A DNA stretch of 64,000 nucleotides from Hyparrhenia diplandra (lineage: Eukaryota > Streptophyta > Magnoliopsida > Poales > Poaceae): NCBI GenBank assembly GCA_015847255.1, contig JADLZK010009198.1, positions 124,001-188,000 of the forward strand. The letters are read 5' to 3'. Below the pieces are notes generated by a model. The model did not search any database and was not told the origin of the DNA. It worked only from the letters and a program-made list of their open reading frames with translations. Positions 44,101 through 54,853 of the stretch are shown here, piece by piece (the stretch's first letter is position 1; every line of letters starts with the position of its first letter). A program made the translations under genes and the position numbers.

Positions 44101-47100
44101 AGCATCGGGTCCTCACTAACAGGGGAGGGCACCGCAGCCTCGCCCGACACCAGCGTGAGCGGGGGAGGCCACACAAAGCCTCCTACCGAGGCCCATTCCA
44201 GGGCATCTCCAGCCGAAGGAGCAATCTCCGGCGGAGGCTCCTCCCACGGCGGTGGCGGCGTAGGTGGCGCGGATGTGGTCGGGAGGACCGTCGCCTGTGG
44301 CGGGGGCGACTAACCGCGCGTTGTCGACGATGATCGGCTGAAAGAGCCAGATGTCCCGAACACCGTGGCCGTCGAACCAGGCTAGCGGGAGGACTGGGAG
44401 GCACCGCCCGGCTAGAACGGTGAGCACAACTCGCAGCCCACGAAGCCGAGCGGCGGCACATGTCCAATTGCTTCAAATGTCATGTCTGATTAGTTAAGTA
44501 TAACAGTTTCCAGCCAATATAACAATTCGTTTCATTGTACAGTTTAATAATGATGTGGAAAGTCTAATTTGAATGCACGGTGGACTTCCATATCCAATCC
44601 AACAATCGCAGAACAAGAAAAAGCTTTCCATCTAGATCCAAATAATGTGCTATGGCTTTCCATATATAGTTTTTTTTGAAGGGATGCTTTCCGTATATAG
44701 TTGTCAACTATAGTATTACAAATGTTGTTAAAAAGCATAATAGTTTCAACAGTCTCGTTCAAAAGATGAGTCATTCTCGGTGAAGGTTAATGAAATTGCT
44801 TCTGTTCTGATTGTCGGTGCAGGAAGTAATAAGACAGCACTTATTGCTGTCTCAATTCTAGCTGCTGTCACGATGCTACTTCTGCTGTTTGTTGCTGCCT
44901 ATAGGTTCAAGAAGAACAGAAAACCACACCAGCACGTGCAGATAGTAAGAGACGGTAAGTACACTTAAACGTTGTTAGCTATCAGGAGAGAACATTGTGT
45001 GCAACCTTCATTCAGGCTTGGCTCTTCCGTTTTATCTTATCAAGGGGCTGTTTAGTTGGTGAAATATATTGGGTTCGCCTACTGTAGCACGTTTCATTTG
45101 TATTTGGTAATTATTGTCCTGTTATGGACTAAATAGGTTCAAAAGATTCGTCTCGCGCTTTTCAGCCAAACTATGCATTTAGTTTTTTTATTTACCTATA
45201 TTTAATGCTCCATTTATGCGTTTAAAGATTTGATGTAATGGGTACTGTAGTACTTTTTGGGTTTATTTTTTACCAACTAAACAATGCCCAAATATCAATA
45301 GGACATGGGGGTGAGGAAGAAATGAGAAGTTCCGAGTCTCATACCTACGACCTGAGTACTCTGCGAGCTGCAACTGACAACTTTTCCGAAGAAAATAAGC
45401 TTGGCGAAGGAGGGTTTGGGCCAGTCTACAAAGTAAACTTAATCCTGGAGCCTGAAAATTAGTGCCTTATAGTGGTCTTTCTTACAAGGCATGCCTTGTC
45501 ACAAAATATCTGATGGTCCAATCTCATCTCAATGTTGTTCAGGGTACCCTACCAAATGGGCAGGTGATCGCAGTGAAGAGACTATCCAGAACTTCGCAAC
45601 AAGGGCATTTGGAGATGAAGAACGAGGTTGTCCTAGTTGCAAAGCTCCAGCACAAAAACTTGGTGCGGCTGCTCGGCTGCTGCATCGAGGAAGACGAGAA
45701 GCTCCTCGTCTACGAGTTCCTCGTGAACAAGAGCCTCGACAAGATCCTTTTCGGTGCTTGCTTAACCATAGTCCTTGCATGCCAGTCCACTATGTCCTTT
45801 TGTTTACTGATGAGTGAAGTCAACTTTCAGATCCTATAAGGCAGCAGGAGCTAAGCTGGGGGCAGAGGTACAAGATCATCGAAGGAATTGGCCGAGGGCT
45901 CCTCTACCTTCACGAGGACTCGAGGCTGACGATCATCCACCGTGATCTCAAGCCAGGTAACATCTTGCTTGATGCGGACATGAATCCTAAGATCTCAGAC
46001 TTCGGCTTGGCGAAGCTGTATGACATCGCCTTGAGCGTGGCAAACACAAGCCGGATAGCTGGTACATAGTAAGTTTGGTCTCCAAATTCTCCATGCCACA
46101 CGTGTAATTACCAATAGCAAGTAGATATGTGGCGATTTGTACGTACCTTCTAACTTACCATGCCTTCGAGATGCAGTGGATACATGGCGCCGGAGTACGC
46201 CGTGCGCGGCAGCTTCTCCACCAAGTCTGACGTTTATAGCTACGGCGTACTTGTCCTAGAGATCGTCACGGGCCGGCGACCAGCAGAAAATCTCATAAAC
46301 TTTGTAAGTTGTAACCTGCTTTCAATTAGAACACGGATTGCAGTTTATTAGTCCACTTACTAACACTGCACTTGATAGAATCTTATGAAACTTAAGCGTC
46401 TATAAGTTTATGACATATTTACTAGCAACAACCCATGTTTTTGATCGCGGGCTATGGAAAATAGCGCCGGACTTTTTCTGGGACGCTTATTCGCCGCTAT
46501 TGCGTCGCTATAAGCGCCGTATATAGCGCCGCTATAGCGGCGCAATAGCGGCAACTATCTTAAGTAGCACCAGCCTGCTGCTGCCACTATAGGCTAATAG
46601 CGTGAAAATAGCGCGATATAGCGCCAATAGCGTGGAAATAGCGCTTTTAGCGGCACAATATCGTGCTATATAGCGCCAATAGCGTGGAAATTGACAATAG
46701 CGTCGCGGTGTTTCAAAGCTAAAGCGGCGCTATATAGCGCTATTTGTTTCGATGGGACAACTAATCAAAATTACTTATCTTTACACACTCTATATATATT
46801 TATTTTCTACAACTATAAAGATGTAGAATACTCCAGCACTACCACTTTGATATACACTATGTTGACATCTAAGGCTTTTAAAAATTCTAAATTTTGAATT
46901 TCAAAATCTAAGAACTTAAAATGGACATTTTTATTATCTTTCATAATAATAAATTGGGGTAACCATGAAGAAATAGAAAAGATCAAATGACTCCGTTGTC
47001 GATCATTTTGAATATCTTTTCTAATAATTATTTAGGTAAATTACGAAGAAATAGAGTTTCGCAAAAAAAAAAGTAAGAATAAATAGAAAAAGATTGAATG

Positions 47101-47664
47101 ACTCCACTATCGATGATGGTTCAACTCTAATAAATGGATGGTTCGACGTTTCTGATTTATTAAATGGATTAGATTTGTTCTAAACTTGTCTTGCGCTATG
47201 ATGGTTTATGCGGTGAGAAGCCGGCTGATTCTGTTTTGTTGTGAAAGAAAAAACGCTATTCCATAATTGAGAAGCGAATAGAGCATCGAGGAAGCATATT
47301 ACTGAATTACTCTACTGGTAATGAAATGAACGGATAATTAATCAATTCTGATCGTGTGTGGCGCGAGCAGGTTTGGGGTCAGTGGTGCCGTCAGAACGTG
47401 TCGCAGCTGCTCGAGGCCTGCCCAGCCGATGGGCCAGGGCCGCAGGAGATGTTGAGGTGCATCCACGTCGGGCTGCTCTGCGTCCAGGAGGACCCAGGAC
47501 TTCGGCCGAGCATGGCGTCCGTCGTCATCATGCTCAACAGCCGCTCCATCACGCTGCCCATCCCCACGGAGCCGGCCTTCGTGAGCCCAGGCGAGGCGCC
47601 GAGGGCGGCTGCTCGGGACCCGTCGATCAACGAAGGCTCTGTCTCTGACTTGGAACCTCGTTGA
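41112..47664 (+). CDS. cysteine-rich receptor-like kinase (CRK, two DUF26 domains)
   Basis: Plasma-membrane receptor kinase. Exons: 41112-41928 (signal peptide, two DUF26 domains), 44823-44954 (membrane helix ALIAVSILAAVTMLLLLFVAA), 45302-45432, 45543-45753, 45831-46068, 46177-46303 and 47371-47664, the classic seven-exon CRK layout. DUF26 motifs C-X8-C-X2-C are CRGDVNASTCRAC and CTRDIAADDCNRC. The kinase has the loop LGEGGFGPVYK, VIAVKRL, HRDLKPGN (HRDLKxxN), DFGLAK and GYMAPEYA, so the catalytic residues are intact. Two problems: an extra C in the CCC run at 41261-41263 shifts the frame after FQANLDAL, and exon 1 ends in phase 0 while exon 2 needs phase 1, as if one G were missing before the donor at 41929. 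Introns 1, 2 and 6 carry transposons. It is either a decaying gene or an intact one with sequence errors. In the family, such kinases act in stress and immune signalling. Confidence 0.85.
42021..42900. mobile_element. non-autonomous hAT element in CRK intron 1
   Basis: An 880-bp element flanked by the exact 8-bp duplication TCCGTAGC (42013-42020 and 42901-42908), the hAT signature. Imperfect 12-bp inverted termini are TATAGATGTACA and TGTACAACTTTA. The ends are rich in CGGGCC strings and the interior (42190-42600) is very GC-rich and may be captured coding DNA. It has no transposase. It is related in style to 29422-30273. Confidence 0.9.
43340..44480 (-). pseudogene. retroelement ORF fragment in CRK intron 1
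   Basis: The minus strand encodes, over shifted frames, VRDIWLFQPIIVDNARLV, then PSPVSEDPMLDEIAAFL, VYVPLATPLI and SVHRSRRIVERPRAANAT. This order (a C-terminal RRSxRIAxxPREANAT-type motif) is familiar from grass non-LTR retrotransposon ORF1-like proteins. The fragment has no zinc knuckle or reverse transcriptase. It lies antisense to the CRK gene within intron 1, adding to the 2.9-kb intron. Confidence 0.5.
45045..45289. mobile_element. Tourist-like MITE in CRK intron 2
   Basis: 245 bp between GGGCTGTTTAGTTGGT and the inverse ACCAACTAAACAATGCCC. The internal phrase CTATATTTAATGCTCCAT is diagnostic of Tourist MITEs. It ends 12 bases before exon 3, so it supplies the polypyrimidine stretch of that acceptor. 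A clean target duplication was not seen. Confidence 0.85.
46433..46755. mobile_element. hAT-like MITE in CRK intron 6
   Basis: Built almost entirely of inverted AATAGCGC/GCGCTATA strings (CGCTATAGCGGCGCAATAGC and similar) between CCATGTTTTTGATCGCGG and its loose inverse near CGATGGG. This self-complementary structure is typical of the grass hAT MITEs with GCTATAGC cores. The flanking duplication is unclear, so borders are within several bases. Confidence 0.65.
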
Positions 47665-47821
47665 TGATCCTGCTGCATATGGAGGACGTCAATGAATCAT
47701 GGCTATTGTCGTTCTTGTTGAAGTTACGCGAGTAGTTTCTTCGTGTATTTCTTGTTAAATGACGTGAACAAGCCTCTAGTCTAGTGCTTAGAGCTCCTCA
47801 GTGGACAAATTTAAATTTATG

Positions 47822-48625
47822 AAATACACGCGGCGGCAGCGTGTTCCAGGCCAATCTCGACACCCTCCTGCATCCCTCCCCGCTGTGCCGCCGCGGCGTC
47901 CACGGGATTCGCCACGAACACCACCCGGACCGCGCCCGACCAGGCGCACGGCCTCGCGCAGTGCCGTTTGGACGTGGACGCGTCGGACTGCCGCGCGCGC
48001 CTCCACGGCTCGACGCAGGACATCCACGATCATCTACGACGCGTGCCAGCTGCGGCACTCCAACGCCAGCTTCTTCGGCGCCGTCGACACGTCGACGGTG
48101 GTCTGGTTGGCGAACTCGCTGAACGCGACGCAGCAGGAGCAGTTCATGGCACGGCTCGGCGCGCTAATGGGCGACGACATGGCGAGGGCGGCGTACGCAT
48201 CCCCGCAGATGTTCGCGGTCGGCTCCGCCGCGTTGACGCCCTTCGTGAACGTCTACGGCATGGCGCAGTGCACGCGGGACCTCGCCGGCGACGACTGCAA
48301 CCGCTGCCTCACCGGCGCCGTCTCCTTCATCCTGGACTGCTGCGACGGCAGGCATCGTGTACCCGAGCTTCTCCATCCGGTTCGAGGCGTACCCGTTCTA
48401 CAACGCCCAGGCTGCCGAGGCGGCGATGTCGCTGGCACAGCCACCACCACCGGGAGGAGAATCCGTGGACGGCAGCGACCATTCGGGCCTAGGAAAAAAA
48501 AAAACCAGCGAGTCCAAGGTCTCCAGTCCTGTCACTTTCCTTACGCTTACGCGTTTGATAGTTGACGCTGTGGCTCCGAACTGCGATCGCTCGTGCAGCG
48601 GTTTCTGTTGGTGACGTCGCCGTCC
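47822..48625 (+). pseudogene. DUF26/CRK pseudogene (copy 3)
   Basis: Duplicate of the extracellular exon of the CRK gene, lacking the start codon and signal peptide. It begins at TACACGCGGCGGCAGCGTG and passes through YDACQLRHSNASFFGAVDTS, LNATQQEQFMARLGALMGDD, FAVGSAALTPFVNVYG and CTRDLAGDDCNRCLTGAVSF in frame. It then shifts so that YPSFSIRFEAYPFYNAQ is read in another frame. The first DUF26 is frameshifted. An A run at 48497-48506 follows, with a tail shared with copy 1. No membrane or kinase exons follow. Confidence 0.88.
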
Positions 48626-49948
48626 CCGTGAAGATCATTCAGTCACAAGACCTCCAGCTGCTGGCTAACAGAATGAAGACCAACAGACTTGCTAATCGTT
48701 GTCAGACTAACCGACTCAAGGCTAGCTGACGGGCGTCAAGCAAAACTGACGGCATCCGAACTCCTGTAGACCATCCGGCAATAGAGCCGTGCGTGCTTCA
48801 TCTTCAGAGATTACCCCAGCTTGCGCATCTTCTTCCTGAACCTGACACCCACCATCTGTTCTATCATGCGTTACCCTATTCTGTCCGGTAAGTATTTGAG
48901 ATTTACAATGTCACAAGAGAGGTTGAAAGGATTGACAACATTATGCATTGAGGATGAGATTGATACTGAAACCATCATCAATGACTTTGCATCAATGAAT
49001 GTTACATGGATTTTTTTAAGGTAATTTAATATGTATACAATATATATGTCATAGGAATATTTGTTTTGCATTCAACTAACTACATATTAGTAAAAATTTA
49101 TAGGGTGGTACTAGTATTATTATCATACTCATATAAAAAGGCCCAAAATTTTAGCTTCGTTCCTGGTCCTAAAATACTTGGACCGGATTGTTTTTCCTAT
49201 AAACCATTACGAAAGAAGGGTTCAACCACCATGCTCTTGAAAAGTTCGAGCGCACCTTTTTGCCATTGTCGATCTTCGTTTTGCCCTCCACGTTATTCCG
49301 TCAAGTTGTTGCCGTTTGTCAGCTCTAACGTCTGGGCCCAGCGAGTGAAAACGTCCAAAATACCCCTCTCTCGTAACCCCATCCTCTGCTTCTTTAAGTC
49401 TCGGCCGGGTGTGGGCCAGGTTGTTAGCCACTCAAACATCTTCTTCATCCTCGAGACGAGCAGGAACGGAGCAAGCAGCCAGGCCACTTGTGCACAACGT
49501 AGCTCCGCCCCTGGCTGTCGTGTGCCATCACGTTGGTCGGGCGGACCTCACCTGTGCACCGTCGTGTTCCGGATACAAAACATGGACAGTGGATTTGTCG
49601 ACATAGATGGCTTCGTATTTTGGAGGACCGGATACAAAACATGTTGGTGCCCTGTTTTTGCTAAAGAAAATCTAAATTTTGACTCCAAGACAAATATACA
49701 TCGTCTCTTGGAGTTGCTCTAACTATAGAGGCTGCTACTAAGTGCTGCAAAAATACAACATTAAAAGTTTAGCTGGCAGTGGAATAAACTTTTTCAGTCC
49801 CATTGAACAAGAAAAAATATAGCATCGAATCCGTTGGCAGATTACAGGCTTCCAGGAAACCAGATACCAAATGTCAATCTGACTAAACTGAACCTTGCTA
49901 GATATTCACCTGCAGATAATAAAATATCTTTCATTAGTGTCATCGGAC
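48626..49948. other. intergenic between CRK copy 3 and the F-box gene
   Basis: No supported gene. A 218-codon plus-strand frame at 49066-49722 has irregular composition and no recognisable motif, and I regard it as chance. Confidence 0.5.
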
Positions 49949-51499
49949 CTACCGATGAATCCTTTGGAAGGGGTCCATTATTGACAAATCATGTACTTCA
50001 TCATATCGGCGGCATGACCCAATGAAGTTTTTTTCAGATACGAAATCAAATTGTGCACCCATGGAAGCCCTCTTTTCAGGCTCGAGCAGACTATGTTGCC
50101 TTTCAATCCATTTATAGCTAACATTTGCAAATACTAACTCAAACCTCATTAACTCCAACACTCTTGCATTTGATATAAACAACTTGGCCAACTTAACCTG
50201 TGACTTGTTGCCCCGATAGTTTGCTAGCACAATTTTCCTTAGATGGATGTTTAGGGCACCAATGTTTTCCTGACATCTAAACCAATTTTCCACATCAAGA
50301 CGTGCTATCTGGAAAACAAAAGTGAAGTGTCAATGCTAACCGTTATATTTAGAGCAAACATCGATTCGATGTTATAGGTTACAAATGTCACCTGGATGTA
50401 TAACCTCTCCAAGTGGGGAAAGCTCTTCATTAAGTTAATAACCACATTCAGACAGAGTTTCTCATTAATAGAGAATGCTAGAACCTTCACACTGCTCACC
50501 ACCGGCCTCATGCTACCCGTAATATTTGATCCCTGAGTTAAATTTAAAGCTTGATTAGAACTAATTAACACATGTGTATATCATGCATGTAGGCAAAGCG
50601 GTGATGAGGACGGCGATGCCCATACCTGAAAACACGGGGATACTATTATCACGCGAGTTTTCCCAAAACTTGCAATCTTGGTGCGAGATCACCGAGACGT
50701 CGATCCCGTTCCTCCCAAAAATAACAATCTTTGTAGACGCGGGGCGTCCTTGATGACGAGCTGTGGTACAAAACCATAGTTTTTCCAGCCAGAATGCACA
50801 CCGATGCTTATGAGACTAGGAGACACAATGTGCGGTCGATGGACGATACCAAAGTTATAGAGAAGGCGAAGCATCAAGCTCTGCAGGTTTGGGCAGGCGG
50901 CGAGCAAGGCATGGAGATTATGAACTGTGATATCCACAAGGCTTAGCTGCTTGAGAAGCGGTAACTGAATTGGACACGAAGGAAACTTCTGGAAAGTGCA
51001 CTTGCTGAAGGTGGCGACACGAAGAGTGGACGAGAAGCGGTGCAAAGGTTGATTCTCGCACACTAGCAACGCGGTCGAAGCTTCCCGCAGCTTGAGGGGC
51101 GGGGACCGAGCCGGCCGCCAAGGTTCGCGCGGGGCGAAGGGTTTCGGCCGTAAGAGATTGAGAGCGGCGGGCGGGGGCACGGGTGTGAGAGGAGAGGATG
51201 CGGGAGATGTCTCTTTCTCGCAGTACGCCATTGACGCGGACCTCGAGGTTGAGAGGAGCGGAGCGCCATAGGTGGCGCCAGCGGGAGGAGAGCGCCTGCG
51301 TGCGGGCGCCGTCTTTGGTCGGGAGAAGAGAGACGATGTAACCTAGAACGCCGTCGTCGAGGCTGCTGATCCGGTCGGCGTGGCGCTCTTCCAAAGAGCC
51401 TCTCTTCTTCGCCAGTCGTCGACCCCTGGCCCCCATGGCGATGGCGATGGGGCAGGCGCCCGATCGATCGGGCGTGGAGGTTGTGACCGACACGCTCAC
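49949..51499 (-). pseudogene. F-box/LRR/FBD protein gene, frame broken
   Basis: F-box proteins pair with SKP1/Cullin to select targets for ubiquitination. Three exons with good borders: 50636-51499, 50392-50532, 49949-50308. The F-box (ISSLDDGVLGYIVSLLPTKD, ALSSRWRHLW) is in exon 1, then LRR-type strings (RFSSTLRVATFSKCTF, LPLLKQLSLVDI, ACPNLQSLMLRL), then SSVKVLAFSINEKLCLNVVI in exon 2 and the FBD domain (HLRKIVLANYRGNKSQVKLA, MRFELVFANVSYKWIERQH, HDLSIMDPF) in exon 3. The F-box and LRR parts lie in different frames (shift between about 51200 and 51060). A further shift falls at the A run 50717-50721, and another near 50684. The start is the ATG at 51499, or 51439 in the same frame. It could be a pseudogene, or a gene with several one-base sequence errors. 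A MITE sits 54 bp upstream. Confidence 0.8.
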
Positions 51500-51552
51500 G
51501 ACGCCGGATTTGGAAGCTTGTTTTTATTTGGGCTAATCTTTGCTTTTTATTT

Positions 51553-51745
51553 GGGAGCATATCGTGTGCAATTGTGATTCGTGTGATCAGCATCTAGTGA
51601 TTGTGGTTGGAAGTTGTAAAGCGTTGCACACGAATCCCTCGTGAACTTCCCACCTCTCAAACTAGTCATCGGATCAAGATCTAGTGATTGTGGTTGGAAG
51701 TTGAAAACGTTACACACGAATCATAATTGCTCACGATATGCTCCC
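51553..51745. mobile_element. MITE immediately upstream of the F-box gene
   Basis: 193 bp with inverted termini of about 35 bp: GGGAGCATATCGTG(T)GCAAT and the inverse ATTGCTCACGATATGCTCCC. Inside are two direct copies of ATCTAGTGATTGTGGTTGGA (51592 and 51680). It has no coding capacity. It lies between the F-box ATG (51499) and any upstream promoter. Confidence 0.85.
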
Positions 51746-51955
51746 CTACATGATTAATCTACTTATCTACATGATTAATCGTGTTTCTCAAAAAAAAAAA
51801 AAAACTACATGATTAATCTACTTAACTAGACACCTGTCAGCATAGCATAGACCATATTTTTTTTCTTTTTGTTTTTCCAAGAGATGGTTTAATCTAACCA
51901 ACATAAAAATATGAGCTTCTATATTCCTCAAGAGATAATCCGTGTAACAGCCGGG
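51746..51955. other. short spacer with duplicated CTACATGATTAATC
   Basis: CTACATGATTAATC recurs three times (about 51746, 51768 and 51806) around an A14 run. No gene. Confidence 0.5.
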
Positions 51956-53003
51956 TGTCACAAGTGATGCGAAAGCGGGGCAGGCCCAAAGGGGCTAGGG
52001 CGTGAAGGACAAGGAGGTCACATTGGGTTGCTAGGCACTCCGTTCCCTTCCCTAGAAGCTCCTTCCCTTCCCAGCCCGGGCCCCTCCCTTCCTCCCCGTC
52101 AGCGGCTCGCCGGGAGAGGGGTAGGGTCCCCCCCTCCCCTCCAAATCGATAGATCAGCCAGTCCTTGTTCCTTTGCTTTTAGTTTTTAGTCCTGTTGCCT
52201 TTGTGCTTGTGCCGCTATGGCTCCTTCCCTGCCCTAAGGTCGTCCCCCGTCGTCGGTATAGTCGCCGCCGTGGTCTTCCTCGATGGTCTCCTCGCCCGTC
52301 GCCGTCGACGATGTGCTCGAGTTTGTGGTAAAATAAATCGACCCCACTCCCCTCGGATCTCGCTCTTTCCGCCTCCCCCACTTTGCATCCGCCCGGCGAG
52401 ATCTAGGTCCTCCCTCCCTTTTTTCCCCGCCCGTTAAGCCCCCCCCGCTAATCCAGCAATGGTTTTACATTGCTGCTTCTCTACGCGCTTCCAAGCTTCC
52501 TCACTTTGTTGCAAGTTGGAGTTCTCCGCCTTCACCTGGGATCCCGGCATGCTACACCTATCTCCGGCGACGCCCGGCGTATGCCTCGTCCCCTCGAAGC
52601 CCCTTGCGCCATTTCACCGGCGGCTCCATCTTCACGGCAACTCCGATGAAGCTTTGTTTCTTTCTCTAGAAGCTGCAGGACCTAGTTGTAATAAGATCTC
52701 TTTCGAGGTCTTCTTTGTAACTTGTTTCTTTGGATTAATATAATATATGTGTTTTCAAAAAAAAAAAAAAAAAAGGGGCTAGGGCGCCGCGCCGGAGGAG
52801 AGGGGGGGCGCCGCGCCGCCGTTGGCCACGTCATCGTCATCTATCGTCAAATAAAATTAGGATGAATAAATAAAATTCGTGTCAAGTTAGGAAATAAAGT
52901 TAGATTTGATTTGTAAAGGAGATATTCCAACTTATAAGGAAATCTCCTGTTAGGAAATAAATAGGGTCATGTTTGTAAAAAGGTATTCGAATATATAAGT
53001 GCA
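51956..53003 (+). mobile_element. LTR-like fragment carrying a polyadenylated insert
   Basis: Starts TGTCACAAGTGATGCG and, after the insert at 52003-52774, continues with GGAAATAAATAGGGTCATG and AAAGGTATTCGAATATATAA, matching the LTR-like fragment at 37796-38165. Both are therefore remnants of one LTR family. Confidence 0.55.
52003..52774 (+). mobile_element. retroposed insert with poly-A tail and target duplication
   Basis: About 770 bp ending in an A18-class tail and flanked by AAAGGGGCTAGGGCG on both sides (51988-52002 and about 52772-52786). This is the signature of LINE-machinery retroposition. The insert has a GC-rich 5' part and a 3' end GTAACTTGTTTCTTTGGATT typical of a transcript end. 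No reverse transcriptase is visible, so it is a SINE/non-autonomous LINE derivative or a processed transcript of unknown origin. Confidence 0.85.
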
Positions 53004-53840
53004 AGTACATTGGTATTATCTTATAACTAGTTTTATAAAGTTCCACGTAATTTAAGGCGACTTAATACACTATGTATAATGGTGGTCTTTCTAAGTTGTC
53101 TAATAGCAAGTCACAATTCCTTAATTTATGGAGAGAAAAATAAGATTGTGAGAGCAACTCCAACAGTTTTGCAAAACGGGGTTTGCATTCTTCAAATTTG
53201 CCAAAAACATGAAAAAGTGGCCTCCAACAGTTTTCAATTTGGATTGGCATTTTCGACAACTTGGCATAAACCATCCTCGGCTTGGCAAATATGACAAGCT
53301 GGGAGGGATTTAGCAAATCCTCTCCTTGCTTGCATGTTGCGTAGTGACCGCAAAAAATAAAATCATCCCCTACTTGCATGATGCATATTGCCTTTTTTTT
53401 TTTTTTTTTTTTTTACCAAGCTAAATTTGTAAAACTATTGGAGAACCATAGCTTTTTAACTTGGCATATATTTTTATGACTTGGCAAATCACAAGTTTTG
53501 CTAAATACATTTTGCAAAACTGTTGGAGAGGATCGAGGTGAATGACAACAACAACTCATAGAATGGTAAAATAGTTGTCTCATAGTCCTAAATTTTAGCT
53601 CATGGGGAAGTTGTTTCGCGAAGCAACTACCTCATTATCTCTCACCTCTCTCTTTCCTCCACATACAATGATAAATAGTTGTCGCATAGTCCTAAATTTT
53701 AGCTCATGGGGCAGTTGTTTCACGAAGCAACTACCTCATTCTCTCTCACCTTTCTCTTTCCTCCACATCATCAAAAGTCCTACGTGGCGATGCATGAGAC
53801 GGTGTATGAGACCGCTCACGTGTAGATGTACCTGCCCTAA
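53004..53840. mobile_element. nested MITE region
   Basis: An outer repeat runs from about GTGCAAGTACATTGG (52999) to ATGTACCTGCCC (about 53836). It contains a complete hAT-like MITE (53158-53528) and a tandem pair of about 110 bp (53572-53680 and 53685-53790, sharing CCTAAATTTTAGCTCATGGG and GAAGCAACTACCTCATT). The outer element's class is uncertain. Confidence 0.45.
53158..53528. mobile_element. hAT-like MITE
   Basis: 371 bp bounded by CTCCAACAGTTTTGCAAAA and the perfect inverse TTTTGCAAAACTGTTGGAG, with a T22 run inside (53392-53414). Grass hAT MITEs of this AACTCCAACAG form are common. The target duplication is not clean. Confidence 0.85.
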
Positions 53841-54845
53841 GGCTGCATGCACCGTGCCCGCTTCTGGCGTACTCGGTACCATTTTAACGTAAAAGCGCGC
53901 ACCGCTGAACTGGAGTACACCCTCGGCGAGGTTGGTTCGCTATTCCCGTCTCGCGCTCCTTCTCCACGACGCCCGGCGTGGCGAATCCCAACCACGCCCT
54001 CGCCCGCGCCCACCCGCCTCGCTAGCCGATGTGCCCGCTGCCGTGCCTCCGGCCACCCGCTCCTCGGCATCCTCCGCAAGCCCGTCGACCTTGGGTGGAC
54101 CGTCTCATCGCGGCTGTAGGAGAAGGGCGCCCATCGCCGCCGTCGTGGCGACCATCTTCGCGATCGCCGCTTGGCGCCATCTCGCCGGCGGCGGAGCAGG
54201 CGGCGGCACGTGCCGAGACGGACGCGGCGAGTGCATCGGCGACCAATGTGAGGAGGTGTTGGTGTTGGCCTCGCTCCTTCCACCTCGCCACCGGCGGCGG
54301 CAAAGCGGGTGCACAACGAACGGCGGTCTGCTGGGCGGAGTGCGTGTTGGCGTTCTTTAACGTATGCGAGATAAATCCGCAGCGTATGGAACTGTCGTTG
54401 TAGCTTTCACCCGGAAGTATTCAGTGGTATCGTATTTTCCACGGGTAACGTTTGCGCACTAATCTTCGAACAGAGCCGCCCTAAGGATAACTATGGGTAG
54501 TGAGGTATCTTTATGGGCTTAGGTTTTCGAGCGCGGGGATTTCTAGGGCTGTTATCTCCTTCCACGGGCACCGGCCCTCACCCAATAAGGCGCGTAGTCC
54601 GGCCATTAGCTCTACGTCACACCCGAACGTGGAGGGATTACAAGGGACGGACAAGGCTGCCACGACCGCCGCCTACCCTCACGACCGTGGGTGGTGCCGA
54701 AAAGATAGGTGGACGTTAGTCCAAACACCACGTTTGTAATCGTCGTACACAACTCTTGGTGTCGATCAAGGTTCCCCGGTCAAAGAGTCCCTTCACCAAG
54801 AATTACGACCGAAGGTACAACTATCGATCCCGCAAGTTTATAACA
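53841..54845. other. unassigned, partly GC-rich
   Basis: 53840-54350 is GC-rich with open frames on all strands and no recognised motif. It may be a captured fragment. 54400-54845 looks like retroelement leader sequence (CGATCCCGCAAGTTTATAAC) but has no partner. No gene is called. Confidence 0.35.
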
Positions 54846-54853
54846 ACTAAGAT

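Noticed and set aside
43542..44174. 210-codon minus-strand frame as a host gene
   Set aside because: Its motifs match retroelement ORF1-like proteins and it lies antisense in a kinase intron, so it is listed as a retroelement fragment.
49066..49722. 218-codon plus-strand frame
   Set aside because: No motif, irregular composition and no splice or promoter context; likely chance.
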